A DNA stretch of 64,000 nucleotides from Artemia franciscana (lineage: Eukaryota > Arthropoda > Branchiopoda > Anostraca > Artemiidae), in NCBI RefSeq assembly GCF_032884065.1, contig NC_088866.1:55684068-55748067 (forward strand). Reading direction: 5' to 3'. How positions within the stretch are numbered: position 1 is the stretch's first letter; the number at the start of each line of letters is the position of its first letter. This document shows positions 11,901 to 26,900 of this stretch, piece by piece. Both the position numbers and the translations under genes were made by a program. The notes below the pieces were generated by a model, which saw nothing but the letters and a program-made list of their open reading frames with translations, was not told where the DNA came from and made no database searches.

Positions 11901-14900
11901 AGATACCCGAAGCATCTGTGTTTTGCACAAATCCAACGTTTTTGTTCGGAGGGTTGTTTCGGGGGGGGGGGGGGAGTTACAAAAAACCTTACAAAACATA
12001 TCAGAAATTGGTCAATGCGAAATTTTGTGACTATTTTACAGGTTTGAAAAAATGGGGGGGGGTGTTCAAACCCGGTAACCAATCCCTGGATATGGCCTTG
12101 GTGTTTTGCTATACAAACGACCAATGAAGTTGACCGTGGAAAATCCTTAGCTCTTGTGCTATTTACATAGAGGGAAGGTGAGAAACTATTAAACCACATT
12201 TTTAGATGTTCTGAAAAGTAAGACATAGGCCCGCAAGTCATTTCAACGGACAATTGAAAGTGCTAAGGTCATCAAGACAAAAACATTTTACCCCTTGTGC
12301 CCATCTTCGGTCTATTCGTACCTGGAATTGCAAATTTTTTTTTTTTAGCTTTTTCTTTTAGTTGCTTCAAAATTACGAAGTTTTTGTCCAGTTCTCCATT
12401 TTTGTCAGTGTTTCCGCCCTGGATTGTGTACATAAATTAGCAAACCAAGTAACATTTTTCATCCGTAAAAATTCAAACATTAGCCATTTTTTTTCCCCAA
12501 GACTAATATAAATTGAATAGAAAGCTATATCTTCTTAATCTGTTTGGTGAATGTGTTCTTAGCTTATTCTTTGCGAATTTTTCACCCATGTTCCTTTTTT
12601 TAAATTTGGCATCCACTACTAATTAAATGCTTACAGAAATTGGTTTCCTTGATCAAAAATAATTCCCGATCGCTCCTAATTGTTAAGATACATGTCATTG
12701 TTTAACTTTCCACTTCAACCCTTTTCAACGGTCAGATTTCACTTCATTGTCGTTTGTGATCGAAGGACAGAAAAAAGCTTATATATCCTATTTTTTAACA
12801 TTACTTAGTAATGGGAGAAAAGCGTTTTTTTTCAGAGAACCAAAGGAAACTCAGATTGACATGAGCACTGACGATTAAGCAATTTTTAAAAATTTGTGAG
12901 TAGGTACTTTTTCTGTTTCCGCCTTTTAGAATGTTGTATTTGTTCAGAAGAGCTTCTGTATAAACGAACTTCTTTGCTGGCTGGTAGCTACTGTTGATTT
13001 GAATTCATCTATGTAAATAGGCAATCGCTAGAGCCCTGCACTAAATATTGACGTTGACGTTTATATGGACAGTATTTCTTTAATGATTAATAAAATTAAG
13101 ACCCTTTTTTAGTTTGGTATTAATGAGAAACGCTCAAAATACACGATTCCAAAAGACTCATTTCCGAAAAAAATTTCGAAGATCCTACAACTACCAATTG
13201 GAGTTATTCCCCATCCTTTTTTTATGTACTTAAGAACTGAGTTTGCAACCACGAAGCTCTACCAATAAAAAATAACCAAACAATTATAGGACCTCCTACC
13301 TGCACCTCTTGGAGTCCCTAATAGTGGTTGCATATGTGGATTCAGATATTAAAAGATCTGGACGGCAACGGTCAATCCACGCAGCTCCAAGGTGTCTGTC
13401 CGGTGTCATATTATAGTCTCCCTAAAACATATAAAGAATTAAGAGCTAGATCAGAAGATGATACCATATACCCCCCCCCCCCCTACAAAAAGCAAATGGC
13501 GATTTTCGAATATTTCACGGGAATTCTAAGGAAAAGAAGGACTTACTAGGCGTTATATAAATGGCTTAGCAGCAAAATTCATAGATGCAAAGCTAGCTCA
13601 GTAAAGAAATAACTGTTCCTATATATAGCCCAATACAAAAAAGAGAGATAAGTCCTAAATTTTGGTCTACTCCTGCTGATTTAACTATAAGGGGCAAAAA
13701 AAGTCTGATATTATTGAATTTAAAAAGAGAGGTCTAGTTTTTCTGTTCTCGAAAGACGTATTGCTGCTGAATGTCATTGGTATTTTTTGTGCCTTCTCAG
13801 AGCATTACTATATCTTTCTTTTATTAAGTAGACAATATGAAAGTGACCGAACGTAAAATTGCTTTTTTAACACTGAAATATATTATTATCCAAAACGAGA
13901 ATTATTCAAAACGCTCTAACGCAGTTAGTACAAGATTTTTTTTTAAAGATAATCTTCCTTCAGATTGATCTTTGGAAAAAATATTAATTCATATTTGGAT
14001 TTAAGTCATCAAGACCATCGAAGGCGTGAACTCTAATTAAGTTTATTCTTGGAGTTAAAAAAAAAGTTTCAGTTACACTCTTAATTTAAAACACAGGACT
14101 AAAAACGTTATACTGATCAGCTCTTAGATTTCTAATTTATTTACAGATATGAGAGTTATTTATTTATTATTTATTCATTAATTAATAATTATTCATTAAA
14201 GAAAGAAGTGCATTAAAGTATTTTCTCAGAAATCCATCTGAGATAATCATTATATTCACGCATATGATGGTTCTTACATAAACAAGATACCTCAAATTGC
14301 CGAAAGGTGATAGTATAAATCTTCTCTTTAACCAACAATTTTACCGGAAACTAAAGATGATTTAGATTTACAGTGGATAGAATGTAAATACTGGATATTG
14401 AACCATAGCCAAACAGACACATTTTCTTAGGACATTTAGCTACTGCGCTCAGTTGAGATACTTTCATTTTTTTTTTCTTTGACGGGGTTGGGCCTATATT
14501 TACGAGGAATGGATACGAAGTCACAAAAAAAACAAGCGGATAAGTATCAGCAAAACGAAGAGGTAGGAATTCCCCCTTACACAAAGATTGATCCGTCGGA
14601 CACCGCCCCAAAATCCAGGAACAAATGACAAAATATGATCAATGTTTTCTTTTTTTTAACTTTGTTATCCCCTTGATGTCTTGGGTACAACAATATCTTA
14701 CCGTATAGACTAGTGACTGAGTTCCAACTTTTATATGAAACATTGCACCTCCAAGGACATGTCCAGCGTAATAGGCCTTGATTTCAATCTCGTTATCGAC
14801 CTAAAAATGAAAGTTGAAATATAGTTAAATTTGAACATAATATATAGCTGCACATCAGCATATTTTCAGCATGTAAAAAGCATCTTTAGGGCAAGTTTCC

Positions 14901-17900
14901 TTCAGAAACACTCACAGATATTACCTTTCACTCCTGAGGTATTAGCTTTCACGACTTTTGCATTTTGTCACGTTCAACTCTCACAGTTAGAATCTTCAAA
15001 CAACTCCGATTACTGCACGTTTTAGAGATATGATGCTGACTCCCACTCCAAATTAGAGAGAAGTGGAGAAGAGGAGCTTTTTCCTAATTCAGAAATTGCA
15101 ACTGCTCAGATAATAGAGCCTTCACAAATTGATCTACGCACAAACAAAAGCACTAAAAAAACTCACAAATCGCACTTACTCAAAAAAGAGCCTTCAGAAA
15201 TGGATCAACACATTAATAAAAGCACTAATAAACTCAGGAATCGCACGCACTTACTCATAAAAAAGAGCCTTCAGAAATGGATCTACACATTAATAAAAGC
15301 ACTAATAAACTCAGAAATCGCACATACTCAGAAAAAAGAGCCTTCAGAAATGGATCTACACACTAATAAAAGCACTAATAAACTCAGAGAATAGAGCCGT
15401 CAGAAATGGATCTACACACTAATAAAAGCACTGATGGACTCAGAAAACAGAGTCTTCAGAAATGGATCTACACACTAATTAAAGCACTAATGAACTGAGA
15501 AATCAAACTAACTCAGAAAATGGAGCCTTCAGAAATGGATCTACACAGCAATGAAAACACTAATGAACTCAGAAAATCGCCCTTACTCAGAAAATAGAGC
15601 CTTGAGAAATGGATCAATCAATAACAAAAGCACTAATAAACTCAGAAACTGCATTTGCTCAGAAAATAGAGCTTTCAGACTCTCCACTAAATAAAGCACA
15701 GGATATTGTACAGCAACAAAACATCTAATCTGTCTTGACTTGGAAAACAAATTTTGTTCAAATCAATCTAACTTGACTCAAAAGGATAGCTTAAAAAAAT
15801 ATTTGTTATATTTATAAGAATCAGTATCATTTTATTCATACAGGGGATTATAGTCAGAATAAACTACACCTGTATAATGCTCATACTTACAAATAAACAA
15901 TCACTAAGTCAACACATGTTAAACAATGAAGTATAACAAGACAAAAGTAAATTTGACAAGTATTTTATGCCTAGAGTACCGTAAGCAATTTTACATTTGT
16001 CTTTCGTTTTAGATTTTTTCATCAAAAACGGTGATGATACATTTCAATAGTTATTACTGTTGAGAAGAAATTGACCAAGTTCGCAGATCTCAACGCCCGT
16101 GAAGAAATGATAATTGCAAGGTAGACAATATCGATTTCTAACCTGTATAATCGTCACACAAAATCGCTCTGACAGCTATTTTCTACATCGATTCAAGTAA
16201 ATTAATTAAGTGACCTATATGCGAAACATGACCTTAATATGTAAGAGACGGTTTTTGAATGATATACCCCCTACATAATATTCTTCTAATATGCTTCTCT
16301 GACGCTCAATGCTAATGAAATATACCAAATTAAGATAAAAGTATAATACTCTAGAAACAAATTTGGACTCAATATTTGCACATTAGGGGGGAGGAAGTAA
16401 AGTATAGCGGGTCTACATGCCCAATGTGTTAGGTACAATTATTCTGCATATAATGTAGCAAGAATTGTTTTCTAACTTCACACTGTCCAAACACTTTACC
16501 CCCCCCCCCAATGTGCAAATATATATATTCCAAATTATACATTTTCCATCTATTCTGTCACTTCACTATGTCTTGTCTCATAATAAGCTGAAATAAACTA
16601 ACTAAAAAAAACGGTTCTATAATGCGTCAATGAATGAACAACTTGAGCGGTAGGGGGTTTATCGTACAAGTACTTAAGAGATATTCCTGGTGAGCCAAAT
16701 GATCAACGAGTAAATTCTTCGGCTATTTCACCGTTGCAGTAAACCCAAAAGCAATTTCTTCTAGACTTTTACTTCAGTTAGTTTAGCATAGAGCCTGCTT
16801 CTCTTCATCTGCTATCTTAGATCAGCGGTTCCAAAGATTAAAACAAACCTCTCATGCCTCAATTTTTTAGTGGGCTACCTACCTAATTGGTACTCGTATA
16901 AAAGAGGCTAATGAAACAGTAACTTCTTTAAAGATTGAAACTTTTTTGAAATCAACGCTTTCTGTTGATAACGTGTTTTTGACAATTTCTCCTTGCTAGC
17001 CCCAAGCGCTGACATGTTCTATCCATGCTTTCAGCCCAGTAGTTAGCCCCACAAAGAAGAAAAAAAATTGATGCCAATGGAAACTGGTGACCTTTGAAAA
17101 GTAAGCGATTTGAAAATTCATTTTCAAGGCCAAGTTTTGCCAGAGTCTTAAATAAGACATTTTAAGATTGCACCATTTTTTTGTTTTTTTTTTTTTTTTT
17201 TTTTTTTTTTGTTATCAAAGACTACATAAGCCGTTTTGAATTAACGATTCCTTTTAATTGAGTAGACTTTGTCCCCCTCTCCTGCACCATTTTGACCAAA
17301 AATATTACAGTTAAAGCTTGTTTTGTCACCCCCAGGCGTGTCACCCCGAGCGTTTACCCCTCTAGTCCCCCTCCTAAATTCGGCCCTATCCTATAGCAAA
17401 GGCGGCCTCTTGGAACTTGTTTTTTAAATAGCTACTTGCACAATTTTGCGCCAATGCAAACAATACAAATACAGCAGTCCCTTACCAACTTAAAATAATA
17501 AAATTTTGGGTCATCCAACATTTTTTAAGCAAGCATAACACAAAAGATATTATCATTGATGACGATAGGTTTCAGAAAACTAAAAAGCCTCTCAGTTTTT
17601 AAATAAGCTATTTAAATAATTTAATGCCCTTGCAAAAGAGGTTAGTACAGCAGGCACTTCTCCACTCATTCTAGTAAGAAAAAATCAATATCTTGCACTA
17701 TCGACACCTATAGGTAAAAAAACTAAATATCAGTATTGATGATAGGATCCTTAAGCCCAGGGAATATCTCGGAACTTGCTTTTAAATAGCTAATTACAGA
17801 ATTTGGCATAAATTTAAACAAGGCAAAAGCATAAAAAACTAAATGTGCAATTCAGCATTTGTGAAACAAAAATTATACAAAAAGCTAATTATCATTTATG

Positions 17901-20900
17901 GTGATAGGTCTCTTGAGCCGAGTAAACATATCAAACCTCTTAGTAACTCTACTTGAGTGTACTTGAGTAGATGGGCTACTTGAATTCTCCACTCATTATA
18001 ATACGAAAAAATCAATATTTTGCACTATCGACACCAATAGCAAAACATTAATTATCATTAATGATGATAGGTTACTGGAACCTAGAAAGCCTATCAAGCC
18101 CCTTCGTAGCTCTTTTTTAAATGGGCTGCTTGCATAACTGAATTTTCTTACAAAAGAGGTTAGTATAGCAGTATCTTCTCCAATTCTTATAAAAAGTGGA
18201 GTTGCAGGGTCTTTTTTACAGGAATTTATTACATGTCTGTCGGCCAACCTTGTAGCAGCAGAAGTTGATCTACGGGCCTTGTATTACTAAGCAGATCATG
18301 AATTCCCTGTGGTTTTAAAGGATTGTAAAGCCATAAGTTGTAAATCCTCATTGATTCTAAGGGAAAACTCTAGATGATAAGTTTTTCGCTATTCTGGATT
18401 GTAATTGAGTTAAGAGAATGCAACTTTCAGGACTGAATCCAGAGCCTAAATTATGCTCAGGGAGGGCGTTTCGCAGCATCAGGAGATCACAAGAAACACT
18501 GGAGAAAAACAAGGGAAAAAATAAAGAGCAAAGCTCTGAGTAGGGCAGAGGGGAGGAGGGACTTGCATAGTCATGTTGGCTGGCGTTGTGCTACAGTGAG
18601 TTGCTAATAGTATTAGAAAGAGGTATTATACACGTTTAAATCATCTTAAAAGAAATATGGTAACCTAACCCACTGCGATGCTGAGATGTTTGATTTTTAA
18701 ACTGTTTTTATCTAAAAAAAAATCAACATTGTGTACTACCCACAACAATATCAAAAACGATTATCATTAATGTTCACAGGCCTCCAGGACATACCTGCAA
18801 TATTTGAAGTAACCACTTTGTAGTCTACCATTATCTATAGGAAGTATTGCATTATCTAGTCAGAAAAATGAACTAACCTGGACAACCTGATGTAAATTCA
18901 CAGCTATTACTTTTTTCATACAGTCTTTTATCATTGCAGAAGTGAAGAAGTTAGTTTCGCCTTTTCGTTCGACAGCCACTTTCCGCATGTCTTCCTGTAA
19001 AAACAAGATTAATTTCCATAGCGTAGATATGACTAGATGGCGTACATAGCATAGGTGACGAAGATAGCGTAGACATAACTAGATGTGACCCAACCAAATG
19101 ACGAAAATGATAACTACTACCTCTACTACTAAAAATTCCAAGGGTCGGGAGGTCAATACAGCTTCACAAATTCCTTCTTCACTCTAATCTGTTTAAAGAT
19201 CCACAAAATTTCAATTTTCTTCAAAATTATTCCAACCTATATTTTGTTTTACCTCCGATGGATGGTCAAAAAACCTGTTTTTCTGCACCTTGCTATCACT
19301 TATCAGTAAAAACAGACCTAACCCTTGAGTTATTGAAAGTTGTTGTTCACGAGTTATTGAAAGATGTTCATCCTAATCAAAGCCCTTGAATAAAGTGCGT
19401 ATCATTATCTTACTGTTCAACATTTATCTACTGTTCAATGTCTTAGCTTGTACAAAATATAAAATTTCGTAGACAGAAAACGAGAGAGAGCTTCATTTAG
19501 AAATTTGTATTTTGACAAAAGGCAATTTGATGGAAAAAAGGAAACAGGGACTTCTTTTAAGGCGGTTTCTTCGCCGGGCTCCGGCATTCGGCGCGCGGCA
19601 GGCTTCTATTTATAGTTTTCATTGTCGCTTGTCTTCTAACCGGGGACAATCTATTGCCTTTTCATACTAGTTCTTTTCAAAGATATTATATTATCAAAGC
19701 AAGTCCAATTTCTAACAGTGATATCTACTAAGCTTCAAACTTTTGGTTTTCGTTTTTAAGGTTTTTGAATTGTTGTCATCCATTGTTAAAATATATACAA
19801 ATATTTTTACAATTACCAGTTTTTTGCTTTTTACGCAATTTAATGTCACTTCAAATGGAGTCTATTCAAAGATATTTGATTAGTACAGCAAGTCCGATTT
19901 CTAAGAACAATTTCTACTAAGCTTCAAACTTTTGGTTTTCTTTGGAATTGACCTTTGGCAAAATATATAAAAATATTTTGCAATTACCAGTTTTTTGCTC
20001 GTTAAACCATTTAAGTAACGTTTTTACCTTTTTTTTTTATTTTCTACAACCTTTTTTTCTATCAGCTAAAATTTTGAGACTCGAATGAAAGAAACAAAAT
20101 CCGACAAGTGCTCCAAAAAAGACAGTGCTGGAGCACTGTCTTTTTAATCTTGAAGGTAAAAATGTGAGCTTCTTTCTAACTTAAATAGAACAAGAGAAAC
20201 TAAAAATTAACTATCACTTAGTTTGGCTATCCATAGCAAAAAAGGATTTAGGGGTGCCCAATTCCAGCCGTTTGAGGAGGGGGGGATTGCAAGAGCTAAA
20301 ATTATTTACGATTGGCCACAGCACTCACAGTTTGGAACCACTTGGTAGGTAAGCACTGAAACATTAACAACCAGCTCTTTGGCAAAGGTTATCATTCTTC
20401 AATCAATGCGCACAAGCCAGATTCTTGGATGGAGAAGCTGTGGGATTAGAGCTTTTTGCCTGGTGATAAGGGGGGTTTTAAAAGACAAAAAGGTCATATC
20501 GGGCACTTCTCAGGAAGTGTCCTTCGGACTATTCCGGAGAATACTCCCCCCCCCTCGAATTTCGTGAGATAAATAAAAAAGTTAGAAATTTGCAAAAAAA
20601 TTCAGTTCCCATGCAAGTTTAAAACATCCTCTAAAAAAAGTTTATGTAATATCTTAATAACAACATAGTAACTGTTAAAATCTGAATTATGGAATGCAAC
20701 AACATAGGTAACTTGTTGTTCTTGTGGAAGTTGAAGCAGTAGACTTTCATGAAATCGCATGTTTTAGAGTGATCATAAATTTTTGGAGACTATATGCTTC
20801 CAAAAAAAAAAAAAAAAAAAAAAAAACTTTCATTAAGGAACGGGTTTCCTGTTAGACGTTCCATATGTGATAATTGCCTAGCTATATCGATTTTAAACGA

Positions 20901-23900
20901 CTGTGACATCATTGCATATTTTTTCCTTGCTTCAACAACAGTTTTCACCATACACACATAAATTATAAATAAATAAAACGAAGAAGAAACACACATCACT
21001 GGAAATAAGAACAAAGTGTTAATTAGAAACGGATATTTTTATATTCAGGCAATTTCTTTTTTTCTCTGAAGAGATTATTATAGCATTCAAGCTACCTGAA
21101 ATTTACTCAATTTCTCTATGACTTACAACTATTAACCTTGGGAAGGGGTTGCAGAGGGACTTCATCGTCTTAAAAAACCAAAGCCAAAGATAAACTTTGT
21201 ATTTAAACAAATCCAATAATCTATTCTCCTTTTAGACAAAAAACAAAACGAAAATTGCCAATACACTATGGTATCGTATTTTATAAAGCAAACTTGTGTG
21301 TTCGAGGCTATCTTTTATATATAGAATTCGCAGTAGGACTGACAATAACACAAATGACCTACCCCCCCCCCCCCCCCCAACAGAATAATAATTAATGTTT
21401 TACAACCCCAGCCCCAGTCCAAATTATAGGTAAGTCCATGTTAAGCAGTATAAAAAAAAATTAAAGTAAGAAAAAATTAGATACATACCAGTAGAATTGG
21501 AGCAATAGCTTTGGTAGGATGGGTCATATAAATTGGTCCGTTATATCCAACCATTTCTGTCATAAAGGGGAGAGCGCCGCAATGATCCAAATGAAAATGA
21601 CTGATAATGACACAATCAATGTGATCAGTCAGATTCCCATCAACAATATATGAAAAATCTGGGAATCGTCTCTGTAAAATGGTAAAATTCATTAAAGATA
21701 TTTGTTATGTTCTTCCTCGCCTAACAATAGTTAATTTGGGAAATGAAATACTACTCATGACATACTCAAATATTATTTACAAAATTAATGCTAATATACT
21801 TTTGTGTATTCATAGAAAAAAATTTTGAGCTGTAATAACTTGGCATCACAAAAAACAATTATTTGGCCCTAACATTTTATGGAAGATACATGCTTGTGAT
21901 AAAAAAATAAGAAAAAAAAGGAAATGAGACTTGAGGCCAGTGGGTTCCGAGAAAAAACATACATCGACAAGATGTAACATTATCACTAACAAGATGTCTT
22001 GCATAGATTTATTACCTGGAGAGATACCAAATCATATAGAAAAGCATTGCAATACGTTAGCGGGTCAAAAGCCACCAATGATCTAACAATCAATAGTGGC
22101 AATAGCTAGTTATTACCAGTGGTGGTAATAACTAAACAATTCTTATTATTTAGTTTTGGCTGAAACCTGTCATTTCAAACTTGTAAGGCAGATGGAAATA
22201 TTGATAAAGATTATTGATTGTAAAAGGGAATATATAAAGACAATTTTGTTTGAAAATTGGAGCGCCTGTTCAATGTTAATTGCAGTGACGTTTTTAACAA
22301 AACTGACTTTTACAAAAGGACGCCTTCCAGAAACCCCTCCACTTTTAAAAACATGCGATTGACAAAGTCTAAGGTTCCAATATATAAAGAAAGATGCCAG
22401 AACAAGTTCTTTTCAGAAAAAGAAGGATTATTTTCGGCAGAATTTGCACACTATAAGCCAAAATTAAACTAAAATGCAAATAATGAGACTGGTCCATATT
22501 ACAGCTGTGTTGCAAACAAAACAAGACTACGAATGCAGTTTTTCTCATTTTAGAGAAAAAGAATGATTTATTATCTTTTTCTTTATAATTACGAAAAGTA
22601 ATCAGACCTAAATAAAAAGTTTTGCAACCGCAAATACATTAATATTATAATTTTAGATATATTTCTTCTCCATCTGACATCTTTTACAAATAAAAGCTTA
22701 TTGTTTAACTACATCAATGTTATGAAAGAAGATTTCGTCTTGTCTTAATTCACACGACCTATTAGACAATTAGAGACCATTCCTTTACTACTCTCCTTAT
22801 TAGTAGATAAAAGAAGGCTTGAAGAGACAACGCCTTTCTTCTTTCCTAACCATTAGTCATTCCAGACAGTAGCAAGGAATTACTAAAACAGAAAAGAACA
22901 CTGTTCTAGTTAAGCTGATTTAGCACCATCCTTTTTATCTACATTGCTACCCAAAGCTCCAACTTGCTGTGCATGAATTAAGAGAAGCCACTACACCAAC
23001 GTAAGATTATAGATAATTCAAAAAATATCCGACTTGTACTATTATTGGGGGGGGGGTAGGAAATTATTAGATTCATAAGCAAAATTTTCTGCATTTTGAA
23101 GTGACTATGTGCTGAATCTTCTTGATGATAATAGTTACTGAAAGTCAAATCGACTTTCAAAAATTAGAAGTAATTAGAAGAAATTATAGTAATCTGTTTC
23201 ACGAAAGATTTTGCTATAAACAGTGTATCAAAGAAAGTATATGCAACTAGAAAATATGAATGGTTCTATGACAAGCTTGAAAATGATTTCTATCAAGTGG
23301 GCATGAAAACTGGATATACCAAAAAGATTCAAATTCTCAGCCAGTGAATTAGCCAAAAATAACATAAAAAAACTTACTGCATACAGTCCCTAAAAACAAA
23401 TGGTGACATTATGCAAAAGATGGTGAAAAAAAGATGTTCATGCAGACAGTATGTTGAAAATCTATATGCAAACAATAGAATATGAAAAAAAATTTCTTAT
23501 TTTCCTAGACTGGTAACAATTCTTCACAAATATATGATACAAGACTATAATTTTTTTTAAACTTTTGCACAGCAGAACCAATATTAATTTCTAGCTACTT
23601 TGTCCTTTTGTGTTTTGACAGTGATTTTCAACCTCCATTGCTTTTAATCCTTGTAATTACCTTTTATGTTGGGTGTCCGTGCTGTGAGTTAATTTGAGCA
23701 CCATTTACTAGCTAAAGGCCCATTCACAATAAGATTTCACTGATATTAAATCGAGCCAATCATATATTTGTATAAATTTCAGATTGGTTAAAAAGTTCTT
23801 ATTGGCTCAAATAAGTACTAACTAAACCTTAGTATTAGCAAAATCTCATTGAGAATGGGTCTTAACTTTAACTTCTCTAGATGTAATCAGCAAAAGACAA

Positions 23901-26900
23901 CAACAAATACTTATGTAGGAATGTGCAAGCTGAAATGCTATGGACAACTAGGCAAACAACAATAATCAATGTGTTTCAATACAAACATAGCTTATTTATG
24001 CATCCCTCAAGGCATGGCACTTCTCACAATTAGTGTTTCTTTTTGCACTTTGCCTTTAATTTCATATGTTTTTTTTCCATTTTTTAAATTGACTGAATTG
24101 TGTGTTTACACACAATGCCATTTATCTCTTCTTTTCCTTATTTTATTTAGCAAGTGTAACTGATCTGACAGCAAACCAAAAATGTCTCAATTAGCAATCC
24201 TTTTAGCCTTAAGCATCACTTACATCTTGTGAGATGCTAAGCAAAAATAATTGGGCCAATTGGATAAATAGTCTTGTGATGCTCATTTGCAGTACTGGTT
24301 CCCAAAATTAGACCTCTGCTCTTTTTTGGTGATTTTATGTATCATAATATAATAAAGGTCAAAATACAATTTCTATTAAGGCAAAAGCAAAGAACTTAAG
24401 TGGCCCCAGAATGTCTGTGACCTGTATCATTGACATTTCTAATATAAAACCAGGAAAAACTTACCTCATCATTATACCCCATATGCATGCCACAGTCAAG
24501 CATGATATTTTTGCTTCCAATGGATGCAAGTATACAACTTCTCCCAACATCTTGCCCGGCGCCTGAAAAAACATTTAAAAACCAAATAATAATAATATTG
24601 AATAATAATAATAATAAATAATAATAATATCAAGCAGACCAAGGAAATATATTAAATTTCCTTAGTCTATATCATAGAAGGGAAAGAGGCAATGGGTAAT
24701 TAATACTAATATTAGTGAAAAGTACCCTTTTCTGATGAACATCTGAAAACTTTAAACCAAAAATAAATGTTCTATAAAAAAAACCTTTTGAACCCAACTC
24801 CACCCCCCTAATAAATTACTCTAATAACTCTATTCCATAAGGTTGGGACATGTACAAAAATATTTATATTTTGCCAAATCAGTGGCACCATTCTATACAT
24901 CCCTCTATTTATCTTTTGTTTTGTTTACATACAAGCAAAAAACATCATGAATGTCATGTTACCCCAGTTTGATCCTAACTGAGTGGGGCAGCACAATGAC
25001 CCACCAGACAACAACAAACTTCATAAGGACTACCAGAAAATTTTGGGGAAGTGGGTAGAGTTCAGACAAGAGCTTGGCTTTTTACCATGATTCATGCAAA
25101 TACTCTTCATGTTACTATTTTATGGATTTTATAAATACTTTCTTGTTTACTGGGGAGATCATCGCTCTCATTTCCCACTGACAACTTGCAAAAATGGAAA
25201 TATACAACACTGTTGCCAAATAACCAAACTTTTGGATACTACATCCAGATGGGGATGGGATGTAATTATAAACAAAGCAAATTTAAAAATCAACTTTAAT
25301 GAAGATGATGTAAAAACTTTGGTACTGTTGTATCTTGTTCTTGTCTGATTCTAAATGATGTTAGTAATCCTGGTGTAAAAATCAACTTTGATAAGAATGA
25401 AGTAAAACTTTGTTACTGTTGTAGCTGGTTCTTGTCTGATTCTTAATGGTATTAGTAATCCTGGTGTAAAAATCAACTTTAATAAGAATGAAGTAAAAAT
25501 TTGGTTACTGTTGTGCAGTAACCAAAGTAATGGCACAACATTTGTTCTCTGAACTAAACATTATAATAACAAGGGTAATACCATTTAAAACTCACTTCCA
25601 GACACATTATTTTATACTGCAACAACTATCCTACATCTCAGGAAAAAATCCTAAATAATGGACTTTTTTCATCTTGGAAAGTTGTTATGTAAGAAGAATA
25701 AAATTTCAAGAATGAATTCAAAGCCTTAAGTACAAGTATACCCTGAAAAGCTGTTTTCCAGTTCTAATCTCTACTTCTTCCAAATTTGTAAGGCTAAGAA
25801 AATTGAATAGAAGATAGGTCATTATCTAATTTAGCTTGGAAAGGAAAAAAAATGTCCTTAATTATGGTTTGATCCTACTATTTTGCAAATCCAGGTTTTC
25901 AAAATACATTCCTAGTATGTGAGTAGGTATTTTAGCCATTTTGCAATAGAATTTTGTTTAAACTTAAGACACATTTTTCCAAGTTCTTGAAAGATTTACT
26001 AGTTTTATTTATACAAGCAATTGTAGTTTAGAATAAAATTCCAGCTAAATGGTGCTAATACTTACAATGAAAAGAAGAAAAAAACACTAGACTATAGCTT
26101 ATTAAATGCTGACATGTAAAAAGGGATAAACAAATTGGCAAAATGGTTTGTTCTTGGAGTAGGCAATTCCAGTCTCACTTTGATAGCTGACCTTGTGTTT
26201 ATTTTATTCCTCATAGCTGGTGGTAGTATCTCTCTATGTTTTTCACTTCTAAGAAGAAATTGACAAATTTGCACATCAAACATAAAAAACATTTGTGAAG
26301 GGACAGTAGTTGCAGAACAGATAATACTGACTCATAACTTACATATGCATCTGAAAGAATAACTTTAAAGGCTCTTTTTTTGTAGTCATTCAAGTTGATC
26401 ACTTAGGTAACTGGTGTTGTTGACTTGAGGGCCCCATACAGGGCAAGCATACTCAAGAATTGGCCAGGCTGTCTTAAGTTGGGACATAGAAAAACCAAAA
26501 CAACATTGTAAGATAAGGGTATGCATTGCAGAGTATTAAACAAACAGTCAACATAACAAGTAACACCAAGAATTGCAGCCAAAGATACACTGGGATAATA
26601 TGGAGGAGGACTGACTAAGTCACTCATAAGAGGATTAAAGTGAAGGATTTTGGTTTTTCCTTTGTTGATTTGAAGTCTGTTGGTAGTACATTGGTCTTTA
26701 AAGTTGCTCATTATTGCATCACTGGATTGGTGAAAAAGCCTTGAAGTTTTCAATGAGGCATTTCTGAAAAACTGACAAGTTGTCTACATATTTAAAGCTG
26801 TCCTCAAAATCAGAAAGGACAAAGTTTATAACAGCTAAAAACAACAACACTGCAAGTTCTGTGCCTTGTAGAGCACCAAAAGTAAGTTAAGCCCATTCAG

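Larger units (their letters stand above)
9446..13299 (-). other. INTS11 intron 6
   Basis: It holds the dispersed repeat at 9890-10440, the 75-bp direct repeats, tRNA-Lys and the G-rich stretch at 11320-12115. Nothing is recognised in 12116-13299. Confidence 0.7.
14801..18877 (-). other. INTS11 intron 4
   Basis: It contains the minisatellite at 15115, the MITE at 16372, T(27) and the tandem repeat at 17390-18260. Nothing is recognised in 15700-16370 or 16530-17180. Confidence 0.7.
18995..21488 (-). other. INTS11 intron 3
   Basis: It contains the dispersed repeat at 19560-20025, the hairpin at 20116, A(25) and C(16). Nothing else was recognised. Confidence 0.65.

Noticed and set aside
11849..12253. 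134-residue minus-strand open frame
   Set aside because: The proline run comes from a G homopolymer, and the remainder is repeat-like DNA.
15115..15690. Regular repeats resembling a CRISPR array
   Set aside because: The units vary in length and sequence, there are no unique spacers, and the setting is a eukaryotic intron.
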